DNA of 64,000 bases, taken from Beroe ovata (lineage: Eukaryota > Ctenophora > Nuda > Beroida > Beroidae). Below, in pieces: positions 24,854 to 37,100 of the stretch. The notes under the pieces were generated by a model. It was not told the origin of the DNA. It saw only the letters and a list, made by a program, of their open reading frames with translations, and did not search any database. Every line of letters starts with the position of its first letter. The first letter of the stretch is position 1. Position numbers and translations under genes: made by a program. The DNA is taken from positions 34,520-98,519 of the forward strand of contig CAMPET010000254.1 of NCBI GenBank assembly GCA_946803715.1. The letters run 5' to 3'.

Positions 24854-26262
24854 ATGAGTTGGCAAAAGCTCCTGGGAAGTTGTGCAGCGGTTGGCGCTGC
24901 CAGTCTTGGCGTCTATAAGATGAAAAACAGCCACCTCTTCGCCGGTACCGCTGAACAGGTGAGACAGATCTCGAGTCGTTCATCTCCGTTAAATATTCCC
25001 GAGTGATTTCTGATAATGATCCATTTGCATGGCTTCGAATGACTGAGATAGTTGAGCACACTGAGTGGCAAAATGCGCGCTCAGAAGCAAAAGGGTCTTC
25101 TCATATCGAAGAAATTTCCGAGACCATCGCGCTCAACGCGCGTTTATTTCACGATACTTATAGATCTGACGATCCGTATTTTCAGAAACCATTCCCCCAA
25201 ATCCGTTCTGAGCAGTCATTGGTAAAGAAACATCTTACTCAAGAGAAATGGGACCAACTTTCTGGAATCAAGACCAAAACATCGGGCTTTACCCTGGAGC
25301 GAGCCATCGCAACTGCTATTCAGTTTGATAACCAGCAATGCGGAATCTACGCTGGGGACCACGACTCCTACAAGGATTTCGCACCTCTGTTCGACCAGGT
25401 TATTCAGGACTACCACGGAATTGATTCCAATGCCACCCACACATCTGATATGGACCCTATGAAAATCAAGGGGAATGTCCACCCTGATGCGCCTGTGCAC
25501 TCCGTTCGAATCAGGGTAGGCCGATCATTCGAAGGTTTTGGACTGTCTCCAGGAATCACCAGGGATCAGAGGCTGGAGTTAGAGAGATTGCTAAAGAAAG
25601 CGTTCTCCACATTCACAGGGGATTTGGCGGGTAACTACTACCCTCTACTTGGCATGAAGGAGAGTGTGAGACAACAGTTAGTGGATGATCACTTCCTGTT
25701 TGTGTCCGGTGACCCTAACCTCATTGTCGCCGGCATGGAGAGGGACTGGCCCGAGGGTAGGGGTATTTTCCACAACAAGGACAAAACATTCCTTGTGTGG
25801 GTCAATGAGGAGGACCAGACCAGGATTATATCCATGCAGAAGGGAGGCGATGTGAAGGCTGTGTTTGAGCGACTTTCCCGTGCTATCAAAGCAGTGCAGG
25901 ATAGTGTAAAGAAAGAGTCGGGCAAGGACTTTCTGTTCGATCCCAAATACGGGTACATCCATTCCTGCCCGACTAACCTGGGCACCGGCATGCGTGCCTC
26001 TGTTCACATTGACCTACCAGGGTGGACTGCGGAGGGGAGCGACGCGTTGAGAGCGAGGTGCGAGGAGCTGAAACTCCAGCCCCGTGGAACCCGTGGTGAG
26101 TCTGGTGGTCAGACCGGGTGCACCTATGACATCTCCAACAAGCACAGACTGGGCTACTCTGAGGTGGAACTCGTACAGTGTATGATTGACGGAGTTAACA
26201 CTCTTTTCAAGGAGGATAAGGTCCTACAGGCTAAACATGCCAAGGCTAAACAAGCCAAGTGA
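24854..26262 (+). CDS. Arginine kinase (phosphagen kinase) with leader-like N-terminus
   Basis: Two exons, 24854-24958 and 25186-26262, give 393 residues. Exon 1 encodes 35 residues beginning MSWQKLLGSCAAVGAASLGV, with no acidic residue in the first 30, like a mitochondrial presequence. Exon 2 is a full ATP:guanido phosphotransferase: LVKKHLTQEKWDQL, RIRVGRSFEGFGL, YYPLLGM, DDHFLF, GRGIFHNKDKTFLVWVNEED, RIISMQKGGD, CPTNLGTGMRASVHI and RGTRGE. The guanidino-specificity loop (residues about 78-97, ending CGIYAGDHDSY) has the short arginine-kinase length. The expected Glu243, Cys296 and Glu340 are all present. It should make phospho-arginine from ATP. The frame of exon 2 stays open leftward to 25003, but the cag at 25185 and the homology show that stretch is intron. 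Creatine kinase was considered; the loop length and RGTRGE argue against it. Confidence 0.92.
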
Positions 26263-26630
26263 ACGGTTTCCAGTCGTGAGTCGTAATGATATTGAGTGAC
26301 TATGATTTAATTTCTGAAAATCCCATGACTATTTAATATTCCGGTCCATTTTGTGACTGACAATTTATGATTTTATGTATTCATTCTCGAGATACGAGTT
26401 CCATAATAGGCATTGTTTGATGAATGATGTAAGTTTTCAAAATGTTAGAAATTGTAAGTAGTTTTATATCATTTAAATGCACTGAAACATAAACTCATAG
26501 TCTAACTTTTACTGCAAAATACAATTCGAACCCCCATTAAACTCCTATTTGAAAAACATCCCTAGCACTAGCAGAAAACCGCATAGATACCAGACTGAGA
26601 ATCTATAACTAGGTCAAACTATAGATATCA
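26263..26630. other. 3' spacer after arginine kinase
   Basis: AT-rich, no open frame; contains the kinase 3' UTR and, on the other strand, the 3' UTR of the small membrane protein that ends at 26631. Confidence 0.5.
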
Positions 26631-26970
26631 TCACCATACGTCCATGTAGTACACCCACAGCATGACTAGGACTGTAGTGAGTAGTATAGTCACAGTGTAC
26701 AGTGAATTGCGACAGTTAGAGTATTCTGAAGTGTACTGTTCCTCTAACACCAGGCCGTAGTCCTCTCCATCGTGAATTAGATTCACCTGAACACAAACAT
26801 GTACAATACGAGACACATTATGGGAAAACGAGACACATTATGGGAAAACGTGACACATCGTGATAACCAAGGTACTTAGCTGTGTCACTTAGTACACAGG
26901 GCTTAGACTTAGAGTGAGTGTACGAGCCTCATACCTGAGCAGGGTCTCGTCGAGTGCAGTTCCAAAACAT
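26631..26970 (-). CDS. Possible small tail-anchored membrane protein, two exons
   Basis: Exon 1 (26935-26970) encodes MFWNCTRRDPAQ and ends at gtatga. Exon 2 (26631-26786) follows tgttcag in phase 0 and reads VNLIHDGEDYGLVLEEQY, then a hydrophobic stretch TVTILLTTVLVMLWVYY and a stop three codons later. The product would be 63 residues: a short polar N-terminus and a single C-terminal transmembrane helix, the layout of a tail-anchored or small integral membrane protein. I do not recognise it. The sequence fits coding better than chance because both splice sites are canonical and the frame closes right after the helix, but no homology supports it. Upstream exons could exist. It is not the last exon of KATNIP, whose frame ends at 31116. 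Confidence 0.45.
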
Positions 26971-27889
26971 AAGCAAAAAGTATCAAAACTATCGTTATAG
27001 CCCTATATACACGTTAGAATACTGAAACACTAGTTTGTTCAGTTCTACAGCTGCGTTGATCACAGTGTGGAAAATGTTAAACTTAAACGAGGGGAATTCT
27101 GTGCAAACAATAACCACCACCTGTTGGGCATGGGTGTATTGTGTGTGTGCGCTGTACAATTGACGTGTTCCGTTACTGCGAGTGCAAGTGTGAAGTGGTG
27201 GGTTCAATCTAGGAGCGAGCTGTGCTGTATTACTATTACCTATAATAGGTTATTACCTAGATAATAATAACCTATACTAGATACAGAGAGATAGATCCCT
27301 GTCGCCTGCTAGTGCTCGTCATGAGCAACAACTTGTCGCAGCTCAAACTAAAACATAATGAGAATGTGATCACGTAACACTAGAAGTAAAAGTGAGTGTA
27401 ATGTATACTGTATAATGTGCACTGTGCATTGTACACTGTATACATTGTAAAGTGTAGATAGCGTGTACACTGTACACGCTACACTGTACACAGAACAGCT
27501 GTACACACCGGACTGGATCTGGATTCCATGAGGTGCTTTATTCACGTCACCAGAGTGCTAACTTATCAATATGCGGGGTTATTTCATCACTGTCTAGTTA
27601 TCTTCCTGTGTCCTGGTCCAACCGACCTCCAGGGTTTGAGATGCGCCTTGAGTTTTTCCATTTTGCAAATTATTTTGAAAAGTCGCATCGATTTCTATTC
27701 GAGCACCAGTATTCTGTTGGTGCTGCTAAATGTGATGATGTAATTATTTCAGTAGGCTGCACATTATCATAGAGATGTTACGAACATGACACACACACAA
27801 GGTCAACTCCTGCTCATATCACGTGATATCAGCACTATCGGCACGTGCAGTACCACTCATCAGGTATCAGCAGTGGTGTGCACGTTACC
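26971..27889. other. Spacer between small membrane protein and sulfotransferase
   Basis: No gene recognised. At about 27400-27500 there is a cluster of tgtacac/gtgtaca words, including a 10-base-arm inverted repeat agcgtgtaca-c-tgtacacgct. A tandem acacattatgggaaaacgag pair lies at about 26815-26850, in the intron of the preceding gene. Confidence 0.5.
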
Positions 27890-29161
27890 ATGATGCGTCT
27901 CTCCCGCACAGTTAAGCTAATTATCCTGGGTCTATGTGTCCTGGTACTCACACACATCTACTCCACCATATCCTACAGCCCGCCAGACTACTGCCCCGCA
28001 CGGCGGGACTTTGGGAATCTCACAGAAACCCACTACTTCCTGTTTATCAAACCGAAATTCGCTGATGCTGACGTGTTCTCAAACATGTTTTTCTACCACG
28101 GGTTAAAACACTCCCGGAGATTTGCCATGAACATTGAGTCTCCTGCGGCATGGCACGGTCTATCGCGAGGACTGTTCGACAGTTCATTCCTGCAGGACAC
28201 ATTCATTCCGCCTAGAATGACCTGCCAGGAGATGGACTACAGCCCGGAGAGAATGGGCGTGCTATTCGGGGAGAACTTCATCCACAGCAACCAGGTTGTG
28301 GTCGGGTTCCTCCGGGATCCATACGAGGTCTTCATGAGTTGTCTCACGGCTCACATTCAGTCGAGACGGAAAATCAACGATCCCAGCGTCAGCATGTCTC
28401 TGGATGTCAATGTGAACAATTACATTGACACTTATCAGATAGGGGGTAATATGAAGAGTACTATGACATATGTGGGACCTCATACATGTCACAACGGACT
28501 AGCGTACTCCCTGGGGCTCAATGATGACTTGTACAGGACCCAGTTTAACCCTCACACAAACCCACAGGCAGCTGAAGAATTTGCTGAACTAGTCGAGAGT
28601 AGGGTGTCAGACTTCATCATCTACGAGCATCTACTACAATCAATGTTTTTGATGAAGGAGCGGTACTGTTTGAGTGAGGATATGCTCTATCTAACCCGCA
28701 TCCCTGAAAACTATGTCAGTATTGGGCTGGGCAAAATATCCCAAGAGTCCAAGGAGAGGCTGAGAGACTTCCTGAGGTACGACTACACTATCTACGAGAG
28801 GGTAGTCTCCAAATTCCAGACCACATTCTCATCGAGGCTGTCTGCCAATCCCCTGTTCGAGATGGAATACCTGTCATTCCAGGAGCGGATTGTGGACTTT
28901 ACTAAACATTGCTGTAGGAAGAGTTTGTCTCTGAACGCTGAGGAGAGCAGGATCAGAGCGTACAGCATGACGGAGGAAGGGAGGAGCGACCCGCAGTGCG
29001 CCCTGATCAATGGTAACAACGTGTTCCTCGCCAACATGGTGTTCCAGCTACAGGAGTACCAGTTTACGGATAGAGTGGCTCTGGTACTCAGGAGTGAGGG
29101 TGGTACGTATCGTGATGTTCTGGAGATAGTCAATGAGACTCTCGCAGATGATGGTACGTGA
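27890..29161 (+). CDS. Galactose 3-O-sulfotransferase family protein
   Basis: An intronless frame of 423 residues from the first ATG (a second ATG follows directly). A type II signal anchor, VKLIILGLCVLVLTHIY, lies at residues 8-24, as expected for a Golgi lumenal enzyme. The body matches the Gal3ST/cerebroside sulfotransferase family: FLFIKPKFADADVFSNMFF in the position of the 5'-phosphosulfate loop, VVVGFLRDPYEVFMSCL as the 3'-phosphate site, a YID segment, HNGLAYSLGLNDD and SDFIIYEHLLQSMFLMKERYC. The family transfers sulfate from PAPS to the 3-hydroxyl of galactose on glycans or glycolipids. The usual KTHKTAS/T loop is altered here (KPKFADAD), so activity is uncertain. A gtacgt at 29155 could be a splice donor, but the domain is already complete. 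Confidence 0.8.
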   Translation: MMRLSRTVKLIILGLCVLVLTHIYSTISYSPPDYCPARRDFGNLTETHYFLFIKPKFADADVFSNMFFYHGLKHSRRFAMNIESPAAWHGLSRGLFDSSFLQDTFIPPRMTCQEMDYSPERMGVLFGENFIHSNQVVVGFLRDPYEVFMSCLTAHIQSRRKINDPSVSMSLDVNVNNYIDTYQIGGNMKSTMTYVGPHTCHNGLAYSLGLNDDLYRTQFNPHTNPQAAEEFAELVESRVSDFIIYEHLLQSMFLMKERYCLSEDMLYLTRIPENYVSIGLGKISQESKERLRDFLRYDYTIYERVVSKFQTTFSSRLSANPLFEMEYLSFQERIVDFTKHCCRKSLSLNAEESRIRAYSMTEEGRSDPQCALINGNNVFLANMVFQLQEYQFTDRVALVLRSEGGTYRDVLEIVNETLADDGT

Positions 29162-29790
29162 GTGGTAGTTCCAGTCACTGGTACCATGCGCGGAGTTTGT
29201 GATCGAATTGTGCGGGGTTTCGAGTTGATGAGCTACTTGATGAGCAAGTGCAGGTACCAGCTATTTACAGCTAGTGTATAGTGGTGTGACAATAGATCAG
29301 GAAGATGTTGGGTATCAGGATCAGATAATCCATATTCCACCAAGACGAGAACAACCATGTTATTTACAATTTACAAGTGGAAATCATATAAAGTTAAACT
29401 TACAACTTATTTCGTCCAGCAAAATCTAAAGTTTTTGTATATAACAAAGCTTTTATTCTGTTTGGTTTAAAACATATCTGAAGAATCCTCTCTTAAACTG
29501 AAAGTTATACCCAAGTTTTATGCTTTTATAGACGTTGATAGAAAAAAGACTTGAAAAGAGATTTGGTAAGTGTGAATAAAATGTTGGATGTTCAACATTA
29601 CTTAAGGCTCTGATTAAGTTACCTAATAAGGTTACCAAATTAAGTTAAATTTAAGTCTCATGAAGAGAATGCTTATTCTAATTTGCCTAAAAAACTTTTT
29701 TACATTTAATGATCCTGATAGTATCTACAATACGTACAATTGTCCTTCTTGCTAGCCGGAAAGTTATAGTAACTGTACCGCTTCTATAGC

Positions 29791-29910
29791 GACAACACCA
29801 CTCCTGCTGTAAGTCAGGGAGAGTTGACAACACCACTCTGCTGTAAGTCAGGGAGAGTTGACAACAGTACTCGTGGTGTTGTCAGGGGGAGCTGACAACA
29901 CCACTCTTTG
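29791..29910 (+). repeat. 34-35-bp minisatellite
   Basis: Three tandem units starting gacaacacc or gacaacag (29791, 29826, 29860) plus a partial fourth. Units share ctgctgtaagtcagggagag. The third unit has an internal gtggtgttgtc that is the reverse complement of the gacaacaccac start, so the array can also form hairpins. Confidence 0.8.
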
Positions 29911-30082
29911 TTCACGAAGAGCTGACAATGCTGGTAAAAGGGCGCTGTGAAGGATCGAAGGAGGGAGAAGGAGCGGATTGATGAGTCTTGATTAGTCTCA
30001 GATCATTGGTAAGATCCACTTCCTGTTCCTTACCACACGACCTGAAGCAGGGGATGATTATAGTTAATTCGGTCACACAAAC

Positions 30083-30186
30083 ATGACACATAGGGCACAC
30101 TGTCACATAGGGCACATTGGGCACACTGTCACATAGGGCACATTGGGCACACTGTCACATAGGGTACATTGGGCACACTGTCGCAT
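30083..30186 (+). repeat. 26-bp minisatellite
   Basis: Three near-identical tandem copies of a 26-base unit, starting at 30101, 30127 and 30153, with partial copies on both sides. The unit contains tgtcacatagggcacattgg followed by gcacac. It is non-coding. Confidence 0.85.
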
Positions 30187-31115
30187 ACTGGGTAACAAGG
30201 GGTGACCGTCTCCAGACAGCGCTCAGGCGATGGTTACCCAGTAAACGAGGCACAATAAAGCTCGGTTTAGGTGACATCCTCAATACGAGGTAATGCCGAA
30301 TAAATCCAGTGTCTGGTGGTTATGGAGAGAGTGGCTAACCGCTCAGTCACGCTGTCTAAGTGCAAGCTGATTTTGACAGTCACAGATGTGACATGGGGTA
30401 GACGCTAATGCTGTCATGGATGCTGACTAATTTTCGCGACATGATATTTCTGCCCTAATAAGTGTCGGAAACATTCAAATGCCGCATGAATCATTATCAA
30501 TCGTTCAAAATTTAATAGTTCCAAATTCTAGACAGAAGTACCTCCTCCTCGTACAGAAATGACTGCAGATGGTTATGCCATGCTCGAGAATCCGAATTAT
30601 GGCAAATAGTTTCTATTCTTCAAGTTCGCATTTCACCCACTGCGGGAACCTGCTGTGACCAGCGCCATAGGAGCGACCAAGGGCGAATTCATTACCGCAT
30701 CTTCTTAGAAGACAGAGCGATTGCAGTTCTCACGACTATTATAACAGTCCAGATACAACCATGTGTTTAGATGGTAACATTCTACCATGATTTAATTCCA
30801 GGCATACCACAGCCAGTGATTCACTAGCCAGCTTGTGGTTCTCAGGGTAACTGGTTTATCCACAACCACACACCTCTTTAATGACATTAGACCATCACAA
30901 ATAACTGTTCGCATTGTCACCAGCATTACGTTATTGGTTAAACCAGAGTTCTTAGATTCTAGTGAAAGTGTGGAAAGCACCAAGAAGTAGGTTCTGGGTA
31001 GCTAAATTCATGATCCCCAAACGAATCTTTACGTTAGTGCTTTTCAGCAGGGCAAACTGATTCATTTGAAAAGTGTTTTTCAGCAGGGTAAAGCCTACAC
31101 TATCATAGGAGTTAC

Positions 31116-34100
31116 TCACTTAGTGAGGTTAGCAGAGACAGCAGCCATGTGTTCACTGAACAGAACTGTCTGCCCCTCATGGACAGAACGGTGCTCAGAT
31201 AGAATACCCCGATACACCACCAGATCATCGACCAGCACCTGAAACAGTGATATATATATATATATAGTTAGCACCTGTGATATATAGAGTTAGCACCTGT
31301 GATATATAGAGTTAGCACCTGTGATATATAGAGTTAGCACCTGTGATATATCAGCTCATCAATGAACATAATTAGTTATTAGGTATGCCATGTTATTGTT
31401 ACGTGGCCAAAACTCAAAGCTGATATGATCGAGGTAGCTAAATTGATCAAATCCGAATGATCGATTTCACATGTTTAGTTTTCCACTAACCCCAAATTCT
31501 CTGACACCTCTAGAAGGGGACTTTGAGTAGTTGAACAATCTTATCATGGAGATGGTAACTGGGAAATCAAACACCACGTATATCTTGTTTGTCTGAAATT
31601 TCGGGGAGTGACATCATTATGATACTATTTTTATCCGAAATTGGGGCCTTTATTATCACACGACATATTTTTTTGGGAAATCCTATAAGTCGAATGACAA
31701 ATGAGAGGTAAGAACGCACGTGAATAAGGTTCACTCTCATTCTCAAAAACTATGGAATAAAAATCTTTTTTCGCTAAGATTGTCAGAACAAGAGGAGTAA
31801 CTGGTGAGAAAAGTAAAGCATCTATCGGGATTCAGCTGGAGAATGATAACGGTGATACACTTGGAATATGGAAGTTCATCATTGATCCTATCAAGCTAAC
31901 CATATTTGGTAGACCGCAATTTTTACCATATTTGGTAGGATAGGAGCTAGCCAGCTATTCCGAGCAGAGTCGTCAGATGTCACGTGATTGACGAGTTTGT
32001 CGGGTGTTCTGACATCACCTCCCTGCATGCTCTCATCCTGATATAGCACATTGACACTGTCTGGTGCAGCTGACACCTGTTCTGCTAACACCTCAACTTC
32101 TTTGCCTGCGGGTAGAGGCATGTTTACAGCTTTTCAAATGATAATATGATCTCAGCGATTCGTATGACTCAGATAGAGCGAGTTCTTCGTGGGAAGCTAA
32201 AAGTTGCGAGTGAATTTTGCTCATAAAAACCTAAAAGTTGTAACTTGTAAGTTTATTTTACTTATAAATTAGAAAATTAGAAAATTATAAAGTAAAAAAG
32301 CACAGCTCAAAACCTAGTTCATCGTAGAGTTCGATCCCGTTGAGACCCACGTAGAAAGCGTCTCCCCACGAGGAATAAATCTGAATCTGTACCACAAATC
32401 CCGCTGGTAGGAGTGGTATCTCGTAGTCAGGTATGAGAGGGGGATCGTGTGGCGTTGTCATGGCAATCTGATCCTCTTCCAACCCCCACGTGGTAAGGTC
32501 CAGGATCTGTTAGTGGTGAGGGGTGAGGGGACTGAGGGGAATGAGGGGTGAGATGGGAAAGAAAACAGGCGGACAGTGCTAGAAGTCGTATATTGCGGCT
32601 CGGGGTCGGGATACCTGAAGGGGTATGATAGTAATTATATTTTGATGTCCTAATTACAATGTTAGAAAATGGGGACAAATCGGACTAATATGTTGATATT
32701 TTAACATAAAACGGGGAAAACATTGCTACATCTATGACAAGGACATGAAAAGCTTGTATCTTCTAAACGGACACGGACAGAGATGGATAACGGACTTGGC
32801 TAGCATCAAGTTANGTGAGGTGAGAGGAGTGAGGGAGGAGTTGAGGTGTGGTGATGAGGGGTGATGGTGAGATAACTGTAAAGAGATGTACTATCTGTGT
32901 TTGTTTGCCCAGCTTTCTTATACTCGGCATCAATAGGGTTTTCTTGGAGGGTTTTCTTGAACCCACACAATCAATCATTCAGTGAGAGTGATGGTTTAGG
33001 TGAGTTCAATTTACTGATCATTGTCAGAGACTGCGAGGGATTTGCTACTCAATGAACAAATATTGCCCGGAAATTTAAAGTGGGAATTCTTCAGAAAGGT
33101 ATTATTGGAGAGGGATCCCAAATGTTTCTGATCACGTTACAGCGATTAGAAACACGGATACAACCAATGAAAATCCAGAAACACAGTCAAATTCGGAACC
33201 TTTCTCCAAAAATACCATTCTCTATTGGGATTGCCATTAGACGGTGAATTACAGGCTCACACAAAGATGTTGCAGCCGTTATACCTCCGATCAAAGACAA
33301 CAGTTCATTAAAACCTCCAGTCGGCCATCCGCGATTGGTAATTGTGAGAACCACTTATAAAATTCCAGCACAAATGTTGCACCAATGGATATTTTGAAAC
33401 TCTGCCACGGTTAGTAACGTCACGCCCAAATGCACCACACTCACAGTGACACACAGTACACACATACACGCAAACACATACACATACACACAAACACAAA
33501 CAGGAAACACAAACACAAACAGTAAACACAAACACGCAAACACAAAAACTGTCTACCCCTAAATTAAAATAACAAACGCTCAACCGCAGGCTCTACCTGT
33601 CCGAAGTCGTAGTGAGTCGTCCCCGGGCCTCGTCTCAGGTTAATGACACCGTCTGACGAGAGGATAGGTTTCCCGTCCAGTGTAATCTGGAGTCTCTTGA
33701 CACCTCTATAGGTGTCATCACTGCTCTTGTTGTAATTGTATACCTTGGGAGTTTCATTGTAAATTGAGTGGCAAAGCTGCTATGCTTAACACAGATCGAT
33801 CCTTTTATCCGTGGGAGTGGAAAAACTTGCATACACAAAGACAGCTTTTCACAATTGCAGCCAACAATGGAGAATTCTCCAGAAAAATGACGGCACTTCA
33901 AGTTTGTCCCAAAAATGAACCATTACGACTATAATTTTCGAACTTTACCATCAGGCAGTTACATAGTGAGTGGTGTCACATTGTGAGTGGTGTCGTTTTC
34001 GTAAAAGACTAAAAGCCCTGTCACCAAGTCCAAAAGTGGACACGTACCTTTATGACGGCAATTTCGGTCACGTGTTCGAGTTTGATGGTCACGTGGTCAT

Positions 34101-37100
34101 TGCTCCCCGAGTTGAAGGGGGCGAGCCACATGTTTATATCATCAGTGGTCAGGTTACAGCCCGATACCAGCTTGTCAGGGGTACGGTAATCCGTCGAACA
34201 GTTGTCCAGATCGTTTAAACTGGGTCCTGCGAAACACAGGGGGATTAACGGTATGGAACACCATGGAGGATCTGTGAGTTACCTATACGTAAAAGTGTGG
34301 TTTAATAATCCTTGTGGTGTCACTACAATATATCGTAGGTAGTGGTGTCAAAAATCATGAAGAGATCTCACCAACCTTTCACTGTATTAGGTGGTATCTT
34401 AATCAATTCCCCATTAGCCCCGAAAAGCTCAATCCCGGTTAGACCCACATAGTCGGGGTCGCCCCAGGTCTCCAGCATGGTCAACTTGAGGTGGCGACCC
34501 CGGGGCAGAACCAACTCCTCCCCACCGGACATTATTTCCTGATGGACATTCTTGTGTTGTCTACTTATAGGGCTAGAAAAGGTCAATAAAACGAAAAAAA
34601 CGTGTTCTAGATTTTCTACAGAGATTTTCTACAGAGATTTTCTACAGATTAAACGAGATAATTGACATCGTGGTTCCTAACCTGCCTGGCAGCTGCGAGA
34701 TACTCCTCCTCTACTGTTTGTGTGGCGAGCTCAAAGTCACGTGATTTCAGCTCGCCTCTCCCCTTCTCACGTGACTGTCCACGTGACGTGGTGAAGGGGC
34801 GCGCGTCACCATGGTCACCGCACGTGGGTGAAGTGGGAGGATGTTGGGATACCGTGTCACACTCATCCTCACTTTCGTCTTCCTCCATGTCACCCTGAAA
34901 CGAGGATTGGGATATGGGCTAGCTGTTATCGCGCGTTGGGAGGAAATGCAGGGGAGGAATTTCATGTGAACTTTGGTATTTAAGATGGGAGTTTTTGTAA
35001 AATGAAAACAATCTCTGAAAACACAAATAACAATCACATAATAAATTACAGCATTGGGAATGAGGAGTGAAATACAACAGATAGAATTGAGAACAGCTAT
35101 TCAGGCGTGAGAGACGGTTGCAGATGAATCTCGTGATTGATTTCTGTCATCGGGATCTGATTATAGCTCTCTACATCACTCTTCTCGTAGTTTGAGTTTA
35201 TAACAGTCTGCAGCTTGGTCTTGACCCACGAGAGGGCTCTTATCCCCGCCATGAAGCCGTTAGCGTTGTGCCGTCTGACAGCGTTCATGCGGGCAAAGTA
35301 TATGATGGGGTTAGCACAACTGTTCATCACCACGCTCAGTCTGTAAAGGAAGATGTTGAGGTACATGCCTGTCTGACCCTGCAGCCAATCCACCGGTTCA
35401 TCAGCCACCCCCGAGAGGAAGTAGCCGTAGAAAGCCCAGCAGGGAACGTTGAACAGGATGTAAACTGCCGTGGTGATAAGGATAGTGATGGTGGCGTGTC
35501 GGGTAGCCGTCACCGTGCTTGTCCTGCCACTGTTGCCGCTATGCGAGGGAACGCGCCACTTTGTGATCGTCTGAGATCTGTTGAGAACCAGGTCTTTGTG
35601 CGAGCCGCCAGCCCGCATGAGAGCCCACACAGAAACCGCACACGCCACCAACACCACGACTCCTGGTACAAGCCACGGTATGATGATCGTGGTGTACGTC
35701 ATCCAGTACCAGGCAGCACTATACATGGGTATTATGTCGTCAATACCCCACGAGCAGCCAGCAAATGGTTCCATGTAGTAATATTTCTTCTCACTGTAGA
35801 TAAGGGGGATGGTTGCCATAGTAACATTGACCAGCAGATACACAACGAATATGAGACGATACAGCCATATCCGGGAACGGCGGAACGGCACCACCATTAC
35901 AGTGGCACGTGCCACTGCCATCATAGCCACCAGGAACACAGACATCCTGGCCATCACATTGAACAGAAACCCGGTCATGGTACAGAGCACTTTGTTACTC
36001 AGTAGATACGGCTCCTTGGAGCTGAGCATTGACAGAGCAGAGGGGAGGCAGGATACCAGGATGAAGATATCTGTGAGCACAATCATGAGGTAGAGGAGAC
36101 TGGGGAGATGATGCCGCTGGGAGAAGAAGTAGGCGATGGTGGCAGTGTTGAGTGGTACTCCCACCGCTATTGAGGACATCTCTATAGCCCCGAATAGGTT
36201 GTCTAGCCACCTTGTTGAGTTCATAACGGTACTGTGAAGGGGTAGTCGTGAAGTTATGACTATAAAGAGCTTTTCAGCTATATCAATATAAATATATATG
36301 CGACTAGACTGCAACTACAGCTAAATAATGCGAGAAGCAGACGACATTCAACCGAGCTGCTGTTGGATGAGTGTCAGTATTCAATAAGTCACGGGGTATG
36401 CGTACCTTTAAACTGGTACACCAACAATCAACATGGTGCTATCACTGTACCAATTATCATAGCAAGTTAATGGATAGCTCATTGAGGCTAGGTTATGGTC
36501 AGTAAGCAGGGGGAGACTTGTCTGTTCGAACAAGATGGCAAACTAGCTAGCCGCGGTGTTACAAAGTAGTCTTTACATAGGTACAGTTCCGTGACTAAAG
36601 GATTATTCGATATACTGAGAGGGATATTTTACATGAATAAAACATTTAACAACCGGTAGATTATGCGAAGTTATATTCCAGAGCACATGTGAATGACCCA
36701 TTGACAACAAACCCTAAGATAAAAGCGATCATTCCGAAAACTAGCAAGTTCTAATCAAGAGTGGACCGAATTATCCATTTTGCTCTCAATTCTCATCTCT
36801 CCTACGCTGTCACACGTCAACGGGTCAATAAGACATATACGGGGGTGATAATGTCAAACCAGGGGTTGAGGGGTGGAGAGAATTCATATGAAAATGGAGT
36901 GGCACAGGGTATCGGTATGAGAAAAACACAACATACCAATAGATATGATCTGGTACTAGTGACAGACATCTATCAGCGCCATTATAACAGTGCCACGATA
37001 ACATGTTATTCAAACTTGAGTTTTGACACGGTGATTATAGTTCCATTAAGAAACCGTCAAGTGAATTTCGGTGTGTCGGTATAGGGTGTGTCAAGGATCA

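Larger units (their letters stand above)
29162..31115. other. Intergenic with minisatellites
   Basis: Sequence between the sulfotransferase and the KATNIP stop codon. Apart from two minisatellites (29791-29910 and 30083-30186) no structure is evident. No credible open frame is seen on either strand. Confidence 0.5.

Noticed and set aside
25003-25185. 61 codons open in frame upstream of arginine kinase exon 2, with a DPFAWLR...QNARSEA stretch resembling the N-terminus of prolyl oligopeptidases
   Set aside because: It begins without an ATG, ends at a good splice acceptor (ttttcag), and arginine kinase homology starts exactly after it. The resemblance is short and most likely chance.
24854-26262. 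Creatine kinase as identity of the phosphagen kinase
   Set aside because: The specificity loop is of the short arginine-kinase length, and CPTN and RGTRGE match arginine kinase, not the CPSN and RGTGGV of creatine kinase.
30083-30186. Regular repeats considered as a CRISPR array
   Set aside because: Units are directly adjacent with no unique spacers, and the sequence is from an animal; it is a minisatellite.
26631-31115. 26.6 kb minus-strand exon as the last exon of KATNIP
   Set aside because: The KATNIP frame already ends at TGA (31116-31118) after the third domain. Splicing from the gtgagt there would give a stop at once.
33308-33583. Cys/Val-rich minus-strand open frame
   Set aside because: Encoded by a CA-rich simple repeat; compositional artefact.
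35268-36005. Plus-strand open frame of 245 codons opposite the GPCR
   Set aside because: His/Arg-rich shadow of a transmembrane protein gene; no recognisable domain.
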